64,000 bases of DNA, from positions 288,683-352,682 of the forward strand of contig JH153665.1 of assembly GCA_000226015.1 (NCBI GenBank), in the 5' to 3' direction. The DNA is from Mnemiopsis leidyi. Its lineage: Eukaryota; Ctenophora; Tentaculata; Lobata; Bolinopsidae. Below are positions 34,813-46,900 of the stretch, one piece after another. The translations under genes and the position numbers were made by a program. Position 1 is the first letter of the stretch. Each line of letters opens with the position of its first letter. The notes beneath the pieces are model-generated. The model was not told the DNA's origin. It did not search any database and saw only the letters and a program-made list of their open reading frames with translations.

Positions 34813-35757
34813 CGTGCAGCAGACCATGTGTGGTTATCTGTGATAGTGGTGTTTCTTTTCAACGTTCAGTCTCTGGGATGAATGCTGCGTGTAGTCGTTC
34901 AACTTTTAGAAATAAGAAATACCGTATGATAATCATTGTTCAAAAACATTTAAATAAAGATTAAAATTTCTAACAATAACCTCATCAACATTATCTCGCT
35001 CAGCGATAATTCGCAGCATGTTAAAACATTACATTATATTTAAATGATTTTCAATCATCAATCATTTATGGTTAAAGAAAATTGTGAACTAACATTTTGA
35101 TGAAAACTTGGACAAGGCTGATAGTGATGAAACATTAACATTTAACAAGTTCACGATTCATCTAACCCGTTTACTAATAGTGATTAGCGCACTAAAGAAG
35201 TCTCTGAGTTCTTATAATGAAATTTGAGACATTAAACAGTTTACATTTACCAAGCTAAACAAATCAAAATTATAATTAGATATTTGTTTCGCAAAAAAAT
35301 TAAAATTGATTCTGGGTTGAAATCTAAACCTGCATTTCTTCGCTTTAAATGTTTGTCAGAACTTTTAATATGGCGCTATAAATGGGATGATAAATAAACA
35401 TCTGGAAAAAAGAAAGATATTTATTGTTTTTAAGTAGTGATTCTGCATCTGATTTCTATTAAGCTGAATTTACTGCTTACACTTCTAGAAAGAATCTACG
35501 TCTCACACTTTAGTCTGTCCAATCCTTAACGTATGGAACCGTAATCCTTAGGATTCTCGATTAAAGACTTGAGTTTTCTATTTCTCATCTTGCAGCTTTG
35601 TACGATCCACAATGATATCAGCGACAGTCCTGAGAGGGATAAAGTTTTACGAATAAAATTTGTAAAAAAATAAGAAATTCACGAGAATTCTACGACATCT
35701 TTAATGTCCTCTCCAGGTTGCCAGGGAAACAGTGAACCCTAACATAAACACGAGGCA
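34813..35757. other. Convergent intergenic region
   Basis: AT-rich sequence between the two convergent genes; no coding or repeat structure seen. Confidence 0.5.
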
Positions 35758-37059
35758 TTAGATTAACAAACCAATGATAAGTGAAGCTAGAGCAACTCCC
35801 AAAATAACGAAGAACCAAGTTTCCGTCAACACTCCAACGTCAGCAGCGCCTGAACCGTTGTCGATACCCAAGATACCGTCAGTTATTGCTAGGGCTGTTC
35901 CGAGTATCGTGAGGATTAATCCAATCAGCAGGTACACTGATCGCTTAAAATCCAGTTCTTCGACTGAAAAAATGCGTCTAATTTCGTTTCACCGTATAAC
36001 TAAAATAAGAAAGATGAAGAAAATTCCCCAATAGAAATTGGCTTAGTTCTATTGAAATTGCTTGTGATTGACACTGTTCGTAACTTATTTACCGGAGACG
36101 ATGAACCAACAAACCTTGCCCTTCAGTGAAATAAGAACCGTCTGTGTTTCCCTCAAACACGGCAGGGAAACACAGAGCGAAACACCACGTGATAGCGACC
36201 TTATCTCCTCCACCTCCGTCTGAGGGCCCCTCAGGGGCAGCACAACTGGGAACCCCCGAACTTGAAGTGGGTTCTATAGAACCTGACACTTTGGACGATT
36301 CTGTAGAGTCTCCCTCGTAGGCTAGATTTGTGTAACCACCCTGTGTTGGTAAGGCAACTAGTATTAAGTTTGATGTGTACGTGGTAAGTATATTGTTGAC
36401 TCCTTAGTTCTCCTTAAATTCAGATTGACACTTTAAGCAAAAAGAAATAGCATACCTTTTCATCGTTAGAATTTTCAGCAGGATAATCTTTTTTGTCCTC
36501 GGAGTGGACTAGAATTTCCATCACCTGAAGTTTTATGATTATGATCTAATACCATTCCAAAATACGTTTGGTTGAACTGGAAAGAATAAAACGGATGTTT
36601 AGTTGAAAGCATGCATGGTAGGAGAATGGAAACGAGAAATACGGGTCTATCACACAGTCTACAGTTACTTACCGGAGCAGAAGGTAAGACTGGCTCCATC
36701 TTCTCGTAAACCATACTATCAGAATCTACCATCAGTTCCTCCTCCACCGTCACATCTTGAGGACTTGTTTCTATCTGGAGCTGCGGAGACAGTGGGGGAG
36801 ATCCCCCTTCTCCCGACATCCCACTCTCATCATCGCTAGAATCCGACACCTCGCTCTCAGCCCCTTCAGCTACCGCTCCAGGGGCTAGTAGTGCTGCAGA
36901 CGGTGGTACGTGTTGAAAAGAGAGCGGAAGGAAACTGCCGGATGAGACAGAGGTTCGCTGAACTGAGACACGACGGCTGGTGGTTACCGAGATCCGGCGA
37001 CCACCAACTACCGCCAGTTCCTCGAGGACCATCGTCTCCTCTTCCTTTGTTTCTTCCAT
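35758..37059 (-). CDS. Acidic protein with C-terminal membrane segments, possibly the 3' part of the GAS2-like gene
   Basis: Not recognised as a known family. Four exons join in phase: 37059-36673, 36524-36456, 36340-36115 and 35963-35758, giving 295 residues if translation starts at the ATG at 37059. The first half is acidic and serine-rich, probably disordered (SDSSDDESGMSGEGGSPP). Later come a hydrophobic KVAITWCFALCFPAVF, then two strong membrane helices (SVYLLIGLILTILGTALAI and TWFFVILGVALASLIIGLLI) that end at the stop. A splice acceptor (CTGTAG|CA) lies two bases before the ATG. A donor at 37407 in the last GAS2-like exon (CCAAG|GTTCGT) would join it in phase, making one 763-residue product. 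A stronger donor at 37349 (GTAAGA) would put it out of frame. Whether this is one gene or two is unresolved. Confidence 0.55.
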
Positions 37060-37406
37060 TGCTACAGGTCCACAACGATCAAGTATCCGTGTGGACCACT
37101 ACTAAGTGGAACAACATTAAATAAGGCTACTTCGTGAATGATGTGACCTATACATCCAACTCATTATCAAGTTAGCAAGTTATTATTGACAATAGTCGTG
37201 TAGCCTATATTTCTACGAAATGACATATCGAAGCAATAACATTTATTTGTACCCCGCAATCGTTCGGAACTAGAAAACAATTTCAAACCAAGACTAATTA
37301 AGTGCAGAAATATCGGCTGCAAGTACAAGGGAGGAAAACCTATCTTACCCGCTACAAAAAGAGAATAATCCATATTCCCGAGCCGAAAGCACGGCGAGTA
37401 ACGAAC

Positions 37407-40400
37407 CTTGGTCGACAGGGTTAACTTCTAACGAGACCTCTACTCCAGCTGTCTCTCCTCCGGGAGATCCAAGTTCAGGTCGTCCGTGAACTGTCTCGAC
37501 ACGACCTTGCTCCACAGGCACCTCTCCCGCGTCGAGCTCCAGTGTTACCTCTGTTGCTTCCAGAGTCTCCAAGTTAGAGGTCGGCTTTTCTTCTTGTACA
37601 TTAATGTCGGGTATCGCATGAACTGCTTCAACAAGGCTCTGTTCTACGGATATATCCATCATCTGGCTGTCTAGATCGAGAGACAGCTCTTCCACAGTCA
37701 TATTTTCATCATCGGGTATCATTATTTCTTCCAGGGTTAGAACAACTTCCGTCTTGTCAGTTTCCAAATCCTCGGTGATATCTTCAAACCCAATATCTTG
37801 ATCACTGGAGGTTTCTCCAGCAGTATGGAATGTTTTTTCCTCTGATGTGCTGTTATCTACGTCCTCTTGTGTTTCAGGGATTTCTTCAACAATCTCAATA
37901 GTGGAATCAGGTGATCCAATCGTGTCGGAGAGCATGGAATCTGGAGTGCCAACTTCATCAAATATCCTGCTTGGATCTGGAGAAACCACTTCGCCCCTTG
38001 TTTTCAGGGAAGTTCTGGTGAAAGACTTCCACTTCTTGACGACAGAAGAGGACCGCTCCAAACTGATTCCCTCCTGGTCCGCTTTGTTGACCTCCTGTTG
38101 TATCTCTCCCACAGTAGAAGAAATAGCCGCCACTGTCAGTGCTTCCCCGCTAGAGTTACGCTTCATACTCAACTTGATGAGGTCCTGCCAGCGGATCTTG
38201 GTGGATTTCTCAAGCTTAACCAGTTCGGGAGGCTCAACCCCGTATTTGTCAGCCAACCTGGGGAATGTTAACGGCCATGAGTTTAAATACTAGCAAGAAA
38301 AAGCAGCTAAACTAGGTTCCGGGCTAGCTGGTCCTCCTTGCCTGCGCAGTAACGGATAGGTGGATAGCTTACATTTTATGCAATCAATTCAACGCAATCT
38401 AAACTTCACAAACAACAAAGCAGTGAATCAATCAAATAACCCCGCCTATAAGTTTAGTAACGGCTAAACACTCGGCATATCATAAAGCATATACTGAGTT
38501 TAAGTTAAATTCACGAACAAATTGATTTGATGAGGTCTTTTAGCCTGCTTTAAAGTCCTAAACACTATCTATACGTGTACACTGTTTTCAATCGGTGTTT
38601 ATATTGAGAAGCAATTATATCAATGTTATTAGCGCTTTATCGCCATCCAGAATGGAGGATGATCACTGGAAAAAATACCAAACATTTTTTGTACCGGCAC
38701 TACATTTACCTGGATATTTCCAGCAAGCAAATTAGGACGTTTCTCAAAAACTTGAGTTCGACAATGTCAACTGTTTCAAACAAACAAGTCTCTCGCACTC
38801 CCAAGTCTCTTGCCCACTTTACAAATGCCTCTGAAAATGAAATGCCTTACATTCTTTAACCAACGTTATCAATAACAGAAAATCTTCTCATTTTTTATTT
38901 CGAAACATTATTGCATTACATGATGACAAACTGAAGTACTAGATGTATTCTTTTCAAATAAGAAACCAACCTATATTGCATCTTGCTTGAAAAGACCCAG
39001 CCTTAGCTCCAGCCTTGAATCTTAGAGTAGGACACGTCATCCCTTGCTCTGAAGCTTTCTTTGATATTGCCATCGCTAGTCGACAGAGATCATCACCAGT
39101 TTGGAGTGGTCCTGTGAGATTAGTGGTCATTTCAACCTGCTTCTTTGAGTGCGGGAGTCACGCTGGTGCAGAACAAACATCTACTCCTATAATTATAGGA
39201 CGTATATCGACGCATATAAGTAACGGAAATTATTGCCGATCAGCAGCTCAGGAATTACCTGTAAAGTTGGTAGGATTTATGTCTATCTGGAGGATGCCTC
39301 CCAACCACTGACAGAGATCCTCCAGGAGGGGTTTGAGGATGGGGTCAGCCAGGAGACGCTGCATCTTCTCCCCCTCCGCAAGCTTCCCCGCCTCATCTGA
39401 GGAAACTTAGTCGTTAGACAACATATGAGGACATTCAAAATTGCATTTGTTTCAACAAAGTTATGACTGAAGAATAAAAAACTAGCAAAAGATGACGAAA
39501 TTTTGTTTCATTACTATTATTTCTGATCATCCAGCTAATAAGACGGTTAACTGAGAAATACACTGGTAATTTGAGCTGGGCAATTCCTTTACCCTCAGCT
39601 AAAAATCAATGTTTTTTTGGGATTAACAGACATTGAAATCTAGACATTATACAAAGAGTTTCTGGTAGTTTTAAAGAGTAAACGATATATTTCAATAGGT
39701 TTCATAAAAGTCAGGGTTCACATTTATCATTATTTCATGTTTATGCTACATTGTTATTGTTTCGTTGAAGCAGGTTCAAAGTGTTTGGGGTTCTGGAATA
39801 CCGGCTGTTCAGCTAGTAATAAACAAAAAAACCCAATGATAAGCACATCCAAACACGTGCACCGACCTGCAGGCTCGTGCCGGTAGATGCCATACATTAG
39901 TCCTCAATCTCTCTTCAAAGCGGCATCTTCTTATTTCTTGTACAGGCCCGAATATGGTAAAACTGGGATGAGGTCAGCACTGCTATAACTACGACCCCAC
40001 TGACTATAAGAACATTTAGAGTAGGCTGGTGTGGGTTGTCAACGTTTCAGAGCAAAAACTAAAACAAAATAAACTAATTCTTATTAACTAATTCTTAGGA
40101 AAGTGAATAGTGAGATAGTTTTCAGTGGAAACTGTTGCACTATTTCAACTAAACTTGACTGCAGTGATCTTGTATTTGAGTCCAACGACCAACAACAACA
40201 TCAACATCAACAACAACATCAAAGACAACAAACAACACTCCCCTTATAGACGGTTTCCAGAAAGTTAACAAGAGATCCCAACACAGAATACAATTACTCC
40301 CTAACTCTACAGACCAAACAGTCGGAAACAGCGGGAGAGGGAGAGGGAGAGGGGGCTATAGCTACAGTTATGTGGTGGGGCAGGAAGATACGTTATATAT

Positions 40401-41418
40401 AGCTATATATAACTAAAGTGTAGTGTTGTTCTCACGTGACCATTAGTAGAGTTCATGTTGTTTAGGAGCTGAGAAAGTAAGGTAAGATAGAGAGGAGGAG
40501 GGAGACGGAGCTCAGAAGGCAGGGTATACAAGTTACAACTAAGGTACAATGGATGAGGGTCGGAAATGCTGTAAAAAGGTGTTTACTTTCCGCTTTTTAT
40601 TTCATTAAATCGAGTTCCAATTCAACCAGACAAAAGCCAATAAAAAGTAGAGGGTACAAGAAAACAAAGAAATGTTTCAATATGACGAGAAAACTCCCAG
40701 ATAATATCTCAAGTATCTAGATATAGCCTTGCTTTCCAGCTCAACTACAGATCACATCGGCTGTTACATTAGACACACATCACTGTGCAGGTGTTAGATG
40801 AAATTGAATGACTCAAGGCAGCAGAAATAAATTGCCGTTGTGCAATGACTTGAAGGGTAGAGCAACAACTGTGTAAGGTAAATCGACAGGGGGTTCATTT
40901 AGTTGATCAAAGTAACGAACATTATGCAACTTGCAAGCTGCGTGAGATCCCTGGAGTACGAAATGTGTTTTATTGACGTTTAATCTAACAGGGATTCGTA
41001 ATGGTCCAGCTTGATAGACCAGAATAGTATAAACGTTCGTCTTTAAGTGTCCACAGAGCGAAAGAGAGAAAGAATATATTACTCAGTTTTAATTTGAAAA
41101 ATTTAATGGATAAAGGCGGTTACCACAGTCAGGGGTGTAACCTAAACGAGTCCTATTTATTCTTTAAATAGGATGCTGAAACATGCAAACAGATGACAAA
41201 TAAGACGAGATATCTTTCAAAATTAAGAAGATAAAGAGTGTAGTGGAATGTACATTATATCATATACCTCCATCTTCGAGATTTTTGCCAGTTCCTGTCC
41301 CGATTCTAGAGCTGATGGGATGGTTACGGATGTATCCAATGTACTCCGAGTAGGTAAACTTGTGTCGCTCACGTGCCGCGCATTTATTGCACGTGCAGTG
41401 CCCAAAATTAGCCAACAT
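37407..41418 (-). CDS. GAS2-like protein with N-terminal CH domain
   Basis: Cytoskeletal protein of the growth-arrest-specific-2 type. Exons 41418-41268, 39396-39259, 39111-38971, 38830-38710 and 38257 to about 37407 join in phase (phases 1, 1, 1, 2). The N-terminus MLANFGHCTCNKCAARER precedes YSEYIGYIRNHP, then the CH domain at about 60-210: LKPLLEDLCQWLGGILQIDI, LRFKAGAKAGSFQARCNI, AFVKWARDLGVRETCLFET and LADKYGVEPPELVKLE. The last two match human GAS2 (FLSWCRDLGVDETCLFES, IAARYGVEPPGLIKLE) closely, which is why GAS2 is favoured over calponin. The large last exon is acidic and low-complexity, with an internal repeat of about 42 residues (VEQSLVEAVHAIPDI and VEQGRVETVHGRPEL). No GAR domain was found downstream in the window. 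The first exon may not be the true start. Confidence 0.8.
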
Positions 41419-43528
41419 ACTTTCTAGGGTTCCACTTTCAGGACAACAAATCCACTCATGGGCTTATCCAGGTTCGATAAACGACAAAACTGTTTCGTCC
41501 AAAAGTTGTCTCACTATGTTTGTTTAAGACAAACAGAGACTAAACTCGTAAAACGGCAATGTTTTCAGCCTCACAATCTGAGATCTCAACAGTCAACATG
41601 AGGCTGCTAGTGAGGAACAACGACTGTTTGACTGACGGTGTATTCGGGCTGTCATTACTTGCTTACACTACGTAATTTGTCTTTAGCACTTGGGATTTGA
41701 CAGTAGAACTTCACTTCGATCGCTTGTTCAACAGAATGTGGGGATGAATACTAGAATATTGAGGAAATAAGACCTAGGTCTCATTATAGACGTAGAAGGT
41801 TGCTAGCTCTACCGTACAAGAGTATAACTATGTAACAGTGGTATCAAAGATCACAACGACACAACTGACAACAAACCAAAATATTATAGATTCCGACTTG
41901 TAAGCTTACAATATGAGCGTTAATATCCACCAGTCAAGAAGGCACTCACTTTGGTGGAGAAACAGTAGTAAATACTTAATGATGGTGTGCACCTATGATT
42001 ACAAGTAACCTTGGTGATGATAATCTATCAGAAAAGGTGTGATGCTGAGGACTAGAGCCAGTAAGCAGCTGGCAGCGGTATGTACCTCTTCGTGTTAACA
42101 CTTGAGTGTACCCTTATCGTGGCTAGGGCGAAATAGATTCTCAGAAAAATCCAACTCTTGATTACGTAGAGTAGAAGGGCGAGAGATTAAGTAATTGATC
42201 TTCACTCGAATGTTCCTTTTTTGGTCCAATTTTCTTTAGAATGATATGCGTATCTGTCAACATTGTAAAACTAAAATATTTTTTGAAATTTCTAATTTCA
42301 AATCACTTTGAAAAAAGAAAACTTAATTGACTAAAATAAGATGCACGCTTCCAGAATCAGCGCCAAAAATGGCGTGTAGACGGAGTGATTTTAAACAAAG
42401 AAGAAATAATTCACAGGGGAACCCAGCTGAGTGACTCATCAAACTACAGACAGTTCCCTGCTCTTTAAGCCGCTTATAATGCCACGTGCAACACAGATAG
42501 ATGATAAATGTTATAAATCCTACCAAATAAAGTGAAATATTTGCAGGTGGTGGAGCATTCCAAGAGAAGATTATAGATTATTCAGAAATCAATCATGGTT
42601 TGAATGTCAGGTGTGAAATATTCCATTGCCAAACTAAATGCAATAAATAGAAATAAATTAATAAACACTATAAAAATGAATAAACACTATAGAAATAAAT
42701 AATCACTATAATACCAAAGTTATACAACACTACCAAAGTTATACAACACTACCGCGTCAATTGTCATCGAAATATCGTTATCTGATGATCTACAACTGCT
42801 ACAACTGCTACTTAGATAAGGGACCAAACATCACAATAAATTACAAACGCGTAAGTTGGCCGCAAAACAGACTCTATAACATTAATTTTACCTCCTACTT
42901 CGAGTTCTCCAAAGTTTCAATTAAGTGCGTTTAAATCTAAATTCTCTCTGAGCGCCAACTCAATTATAAATAACTTTTAGGGCTAGCAATACATCATTTT
43001 TAGACCAGGAAAAATACGTTGAATCTATGTATCTTTTTTTTTCTTTTTTGTCTGTGGTCACTCACTTTGCCTCCCCGTTTTGACAAGGAGGCTACGTCCG
43101 ACTTGTGGCTAACGTCTCATGGAGTTCCTCCGAATTGCAGGCATAGACGATTCCCAGCTGGGATCGGGGTCCGCCAGGATGGTACTTCCGGAGGACATAA
43201 CGTGGTTATGGCCCTGGTGGATCGGTGATGTCCCGAAGGACATCTACCATAGTCATCCGTTATCGGTGGACTCCTAGAACCCATTGAGAGTCAGGTGTCG
43301 AGACACCCTTCCAGATTCCGGAATAATGGTAGTGATTACTACGAGGAACTACCATCGCGTTTTGCTTGCGGTCCTGCTAGGTAATCCTCGAGGTTTAGGC
43401 TTGCGACTGGTGTGTGTAAGGGGATCGAGTGTGGTACTGGTATTACTCGATCTGGTGTGATTTGCCTGGAGTTATGTGTTGGGTTTGACGTACCCTTGCT
43501 GAAAAGTGCTTGTTTTGCTGCGTGCCTC

Positions 43529-43697
43529 CGGGAATAAAACCGGCGGATTTGTCCGCCACGGATTCCACCAGAACGTTCCTTTCGGCGGACTCTGGCGGAT
43601 CCGCCATCAACTCGCGGACAGTCCGCCAAAATTTTGTACGCCAACCAGTCTTAAAGCTAAGATCCGCCTCGGACAAAGTCCGCCGGTTTTATTCCCG
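43529..43697. mobile_element. 169-bp MITE with long terminal inverted repeats
   Basis: The left end CGGGAATAAAACCGGCGGA and the right end TCCGCCGGTTTTATTCCCG are perfect inverted copies. The next bases (TTTGTCC / GGACAAAG) continue the pairing with a slip. The interior carries further CGGCGGA and TCCGCC words. Non-coding. No target duplication could be recognised. Confidence 0.85.
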
Positions 43698-43829
43698 TTC
43701 CCGATACGTCATGCTATCCCTAATATGCCACCAATCAAAGGATAATCAGGGGTTAATCTCCACCTAACTCCAATTCTCTGCCTGGCTTGCGAAATGACCG
43801 AGGAACAACCTCGCTCTGGAGTGGTCGGA

Positions 43830-43910
43830 TGATCTGATGGCCCTATCGACTTTTGATAAAACTCAACATAGGTCACATAGGTAGGTAGTCTATTATAGTG
43901 GAGAGACAAT
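43830..43910 (+). repeat. Dispersed repeat, copy 2
   Basis: Second copy of the repeat at 1084-1165: GATCTGATGGCCCTAT, then GACTTTTGAT, ACTCA and TAGGTAGGTAG. It follows a GC-richer stretch at 43050-43520 that may belong to the same element, but I cannot identify coding content in it. Confidence 0.5.
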
Positions 43911-46900
43911 TTGCTGCGAAAAATTGGACATACCTATGCTATTGAACATGGATTCGGGTATCATCATTAATTAAGGTTTGGACTTAACTTAAGTTTTGCT
44001 TATCACTGTGTAAGAATGGAAAAGAAAAGCAGGAACTTTTGCCGTGTTATAAGCATTAAAATGAATAAAAGTCTTAATTCAATGAAGTAGTTTTTCAATA
44101 ACATCAGAGAGTTACGCGGTATAGTTTAAACTGGATATTTAACATTTCTATTCAGACAAACTAAATAACCAAATGATAACTGGATAATTGCTACAGCAAT
44201 TGGATTAGGATACTATAAGAAATTGGACAAGCAGGTGTACTGTTGAGGCAACATTGAACCCAGTTAGTTTCAATGTACGACAAACAATGATAATGTACAA
44301 CTCAATTAGAAGCTAGTTTAGTTAGATCTTCTTGAAATGAAAGGAAGATTGCTTTTGTTACGGTTCGCGGGCCTGGTGTTTAGGTGTGTATAATAGCCAT
44401 CCTTTCATCATTGGTTCGAGCTATTGGCAATAATAATATACAGTTCATAACGATGATTATCCATAATTTCATCCTATCAATAGATTAAATTTGCGTTTAT
44501 CAAGAGATTGTAAAAGCACCCATGACAATACGCCATAAATGGCTGATAACCTCGGAAACGGATTGTATATTGTATGATTCACACAAACATTGAAGTCTAA
44601 TAAAATCATGACTGCCGAGATTCAAGTTTCAACCCTACACATTATTGTCGAGCACACGATGTTCAAAAGAAACAGCTAAACAGATAACAACTTCGATCTG
44701 CGGACCAATCAGAGACTTACCTAAGATCTCGTCAAATTCCCAAAATTCCAGCTCCATATTCATCATCTCTATCATCTCCCCTTCACTTTACCATTGCAGT
44801 ACTGAATCCCCGTTAAAATCGCATAAAGACAGACGAGATGAAAATCAAGAAACAGAATGACGAGCCCTTATTTGTGCCCTGACTTGCTGAACGCACAACA
44901 GCAGGTACCCCATCACGAGGCTCGGTACTTCAACTGTTATCATATCATCCATTAGGAGAAACTTGTACATGAAGTTGAGGGCTAATTGTGCTGACTAGAC
45001 AATGGTGGTGGAGATGCGGTGGGGCGTGGAGAGAGAGAGGTGGAGTGCGAGGGTGGGTTGATATCCGTACAGATTCAGTAGCTCTTTGTGAGGGTGCACT
45101 CTGCACCTTGTACACAGCGGTAGTGAAGTAATAAGTAACTGCGGGATATAGAGGGCTCCACACGCTATGAGACAATGAGTATTCTCAGGGAGGAACAAGG
45201 TAGCATCGGAGTTCATCCCTAGTGCTTTTCTTCTGTTTGTTTCAATCATACAGAAGATAAACGATCAGTTAATGAGGGGTTATGTCTGTCTTTTTAATGC
45301 TTTTGTATTTCACTTATACACTTAAGATCGCCATATTTATGTCACGATTTGGTCCCGAAAACAAGTTTTAAAACCTTTCATTAAATTACGCCACCTTTCT
45401 GCTACTGATGTATTTGTGAACCATTACGTTTATTGCTGAATGAGTTGTGGGAAACTTCAAACGAGGATGGATATAATATAGTAAAGCTGGATGTGTAAAA
45501 TCCACGTTATGGTAATCTGGCAACGATAAAATCTTGTTTCATTTTGCCATTTTGGAAGATTGACATTGAAACAAACTAAATCTAAACATTTTAATCGGAA
45601 ATTGCTGACAATTGCAAAATTACCATTAGTTGCAGAAAATCATCCTTATCCTCAAACGGATTTAATCAAGAATGTAATAAGCTATATCATGTACTGGATG
45701 AAAGGTTGAAACTCTATAGCTTAAGCTGGTAATAACAGGAACCAAATGCCTACCTACAATTTTCACAATAACACCAACAGACCAGAATCTTCCGTTACAC
45801 AACGCAATTAAACAGCTCTTCATAGTAGAAAAAAGTGTGATCGAGAAGCGTATAGCAATGCTAACTGAATTCACAGTAGCTAGTCCTATACTTTCTTACG
45901 AAGAAAATCTGATTTAGAGTTTTGTGTTGCTAGTTTTTAGTCTATCTCGGTAGGTATCAAGGACCGAGATAATGGAATATAAGTAGAGATCCTGTTAAAT
46001 TTATCATTTCAATATTGTGGATTCCCCCACCCCCAGCATAACAAGTTTAAGCGTTTGCCTCGCTTTGTTTTTACAACTTACAATTTTCGTCGCGAATCTA
46101 ATAAAGCGAAGATATAAGTAGCGCTTATAAGAGGGATTGTTAATGTTAGATGACTGATATGATATACTATATACAAGATGTTGAGAAGATATTAAACGAC
46201 AAATAAGATTATTGCAAATTTAAGGGGAAAGTATCGGACACACCCTCTAAGAGGACAGTTAAGCATATTTTGTGGAGATCTAACCATAGCAAGCTATCTT
46301 AATTTTAAAAAACTGATACCCGGAACTATGATTTTTTAGGTTGGTTAAGGGCATTAGTATACTGGGGACTTGGCGGACTTTTCGGCGGATACGCCATAGT
46401 CCGCTCGCCGCTGACTTTTAGGTTAGGCTCTCTAGAATCTGTAATGGCGTATCATATATCGTGAGGAGCTAGTACATCACCACAATGACGCTTTGTGAAT
46501 AGCGCGTTTCCTACAACACTTATCCTAACAAGTAATATAACAGGTAAATCTTTTTGTTAACAAGTGTTTGGGTTAACCGTTTACTATTATAGAGCTCATA
46601 ATAGCTAATAACTTTGTATCGTGATTGCGCAATTGGAATAGAGGAAATTGATTTGGGAAGACCGTAGAAAGAAATTAGTGATCAAAAAGTAGAACTTTAA
46701 GGATGTGAAAGTTTTATCATGGACATTGATAAGTCGTTTTGAAACCTATTGTCTAAAACACAAAAAAATCGGGGAAGTTTATAAATTTTCTAATGAGAAC
46801 AACCTGCTGCAACAATTCACAAAAGGCTGACCATGGTAACGATAAGCCGATACATACTACAATTTAAATTAACCCTGGAGCTGGTTAGCACTGGGGGATG

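Noticed and set aside
40180-40360. CAA-rich and GGGAGA-rich runs as functional sites
   Set aside because: Ordinary microsatellites in an intron of the GAS2-like gene.
44945-45249. Two overlapping open frames on the - strand as a possible exon
   Set aside because: Two frames are open over the same stretch because of low stop density, and neither shows a domain or consistent splice sites.
46360-46430. Second copy of the 43.5-kb MITE
   Set aside because: Shares only CGGCGGA-type words; the ends are not present.
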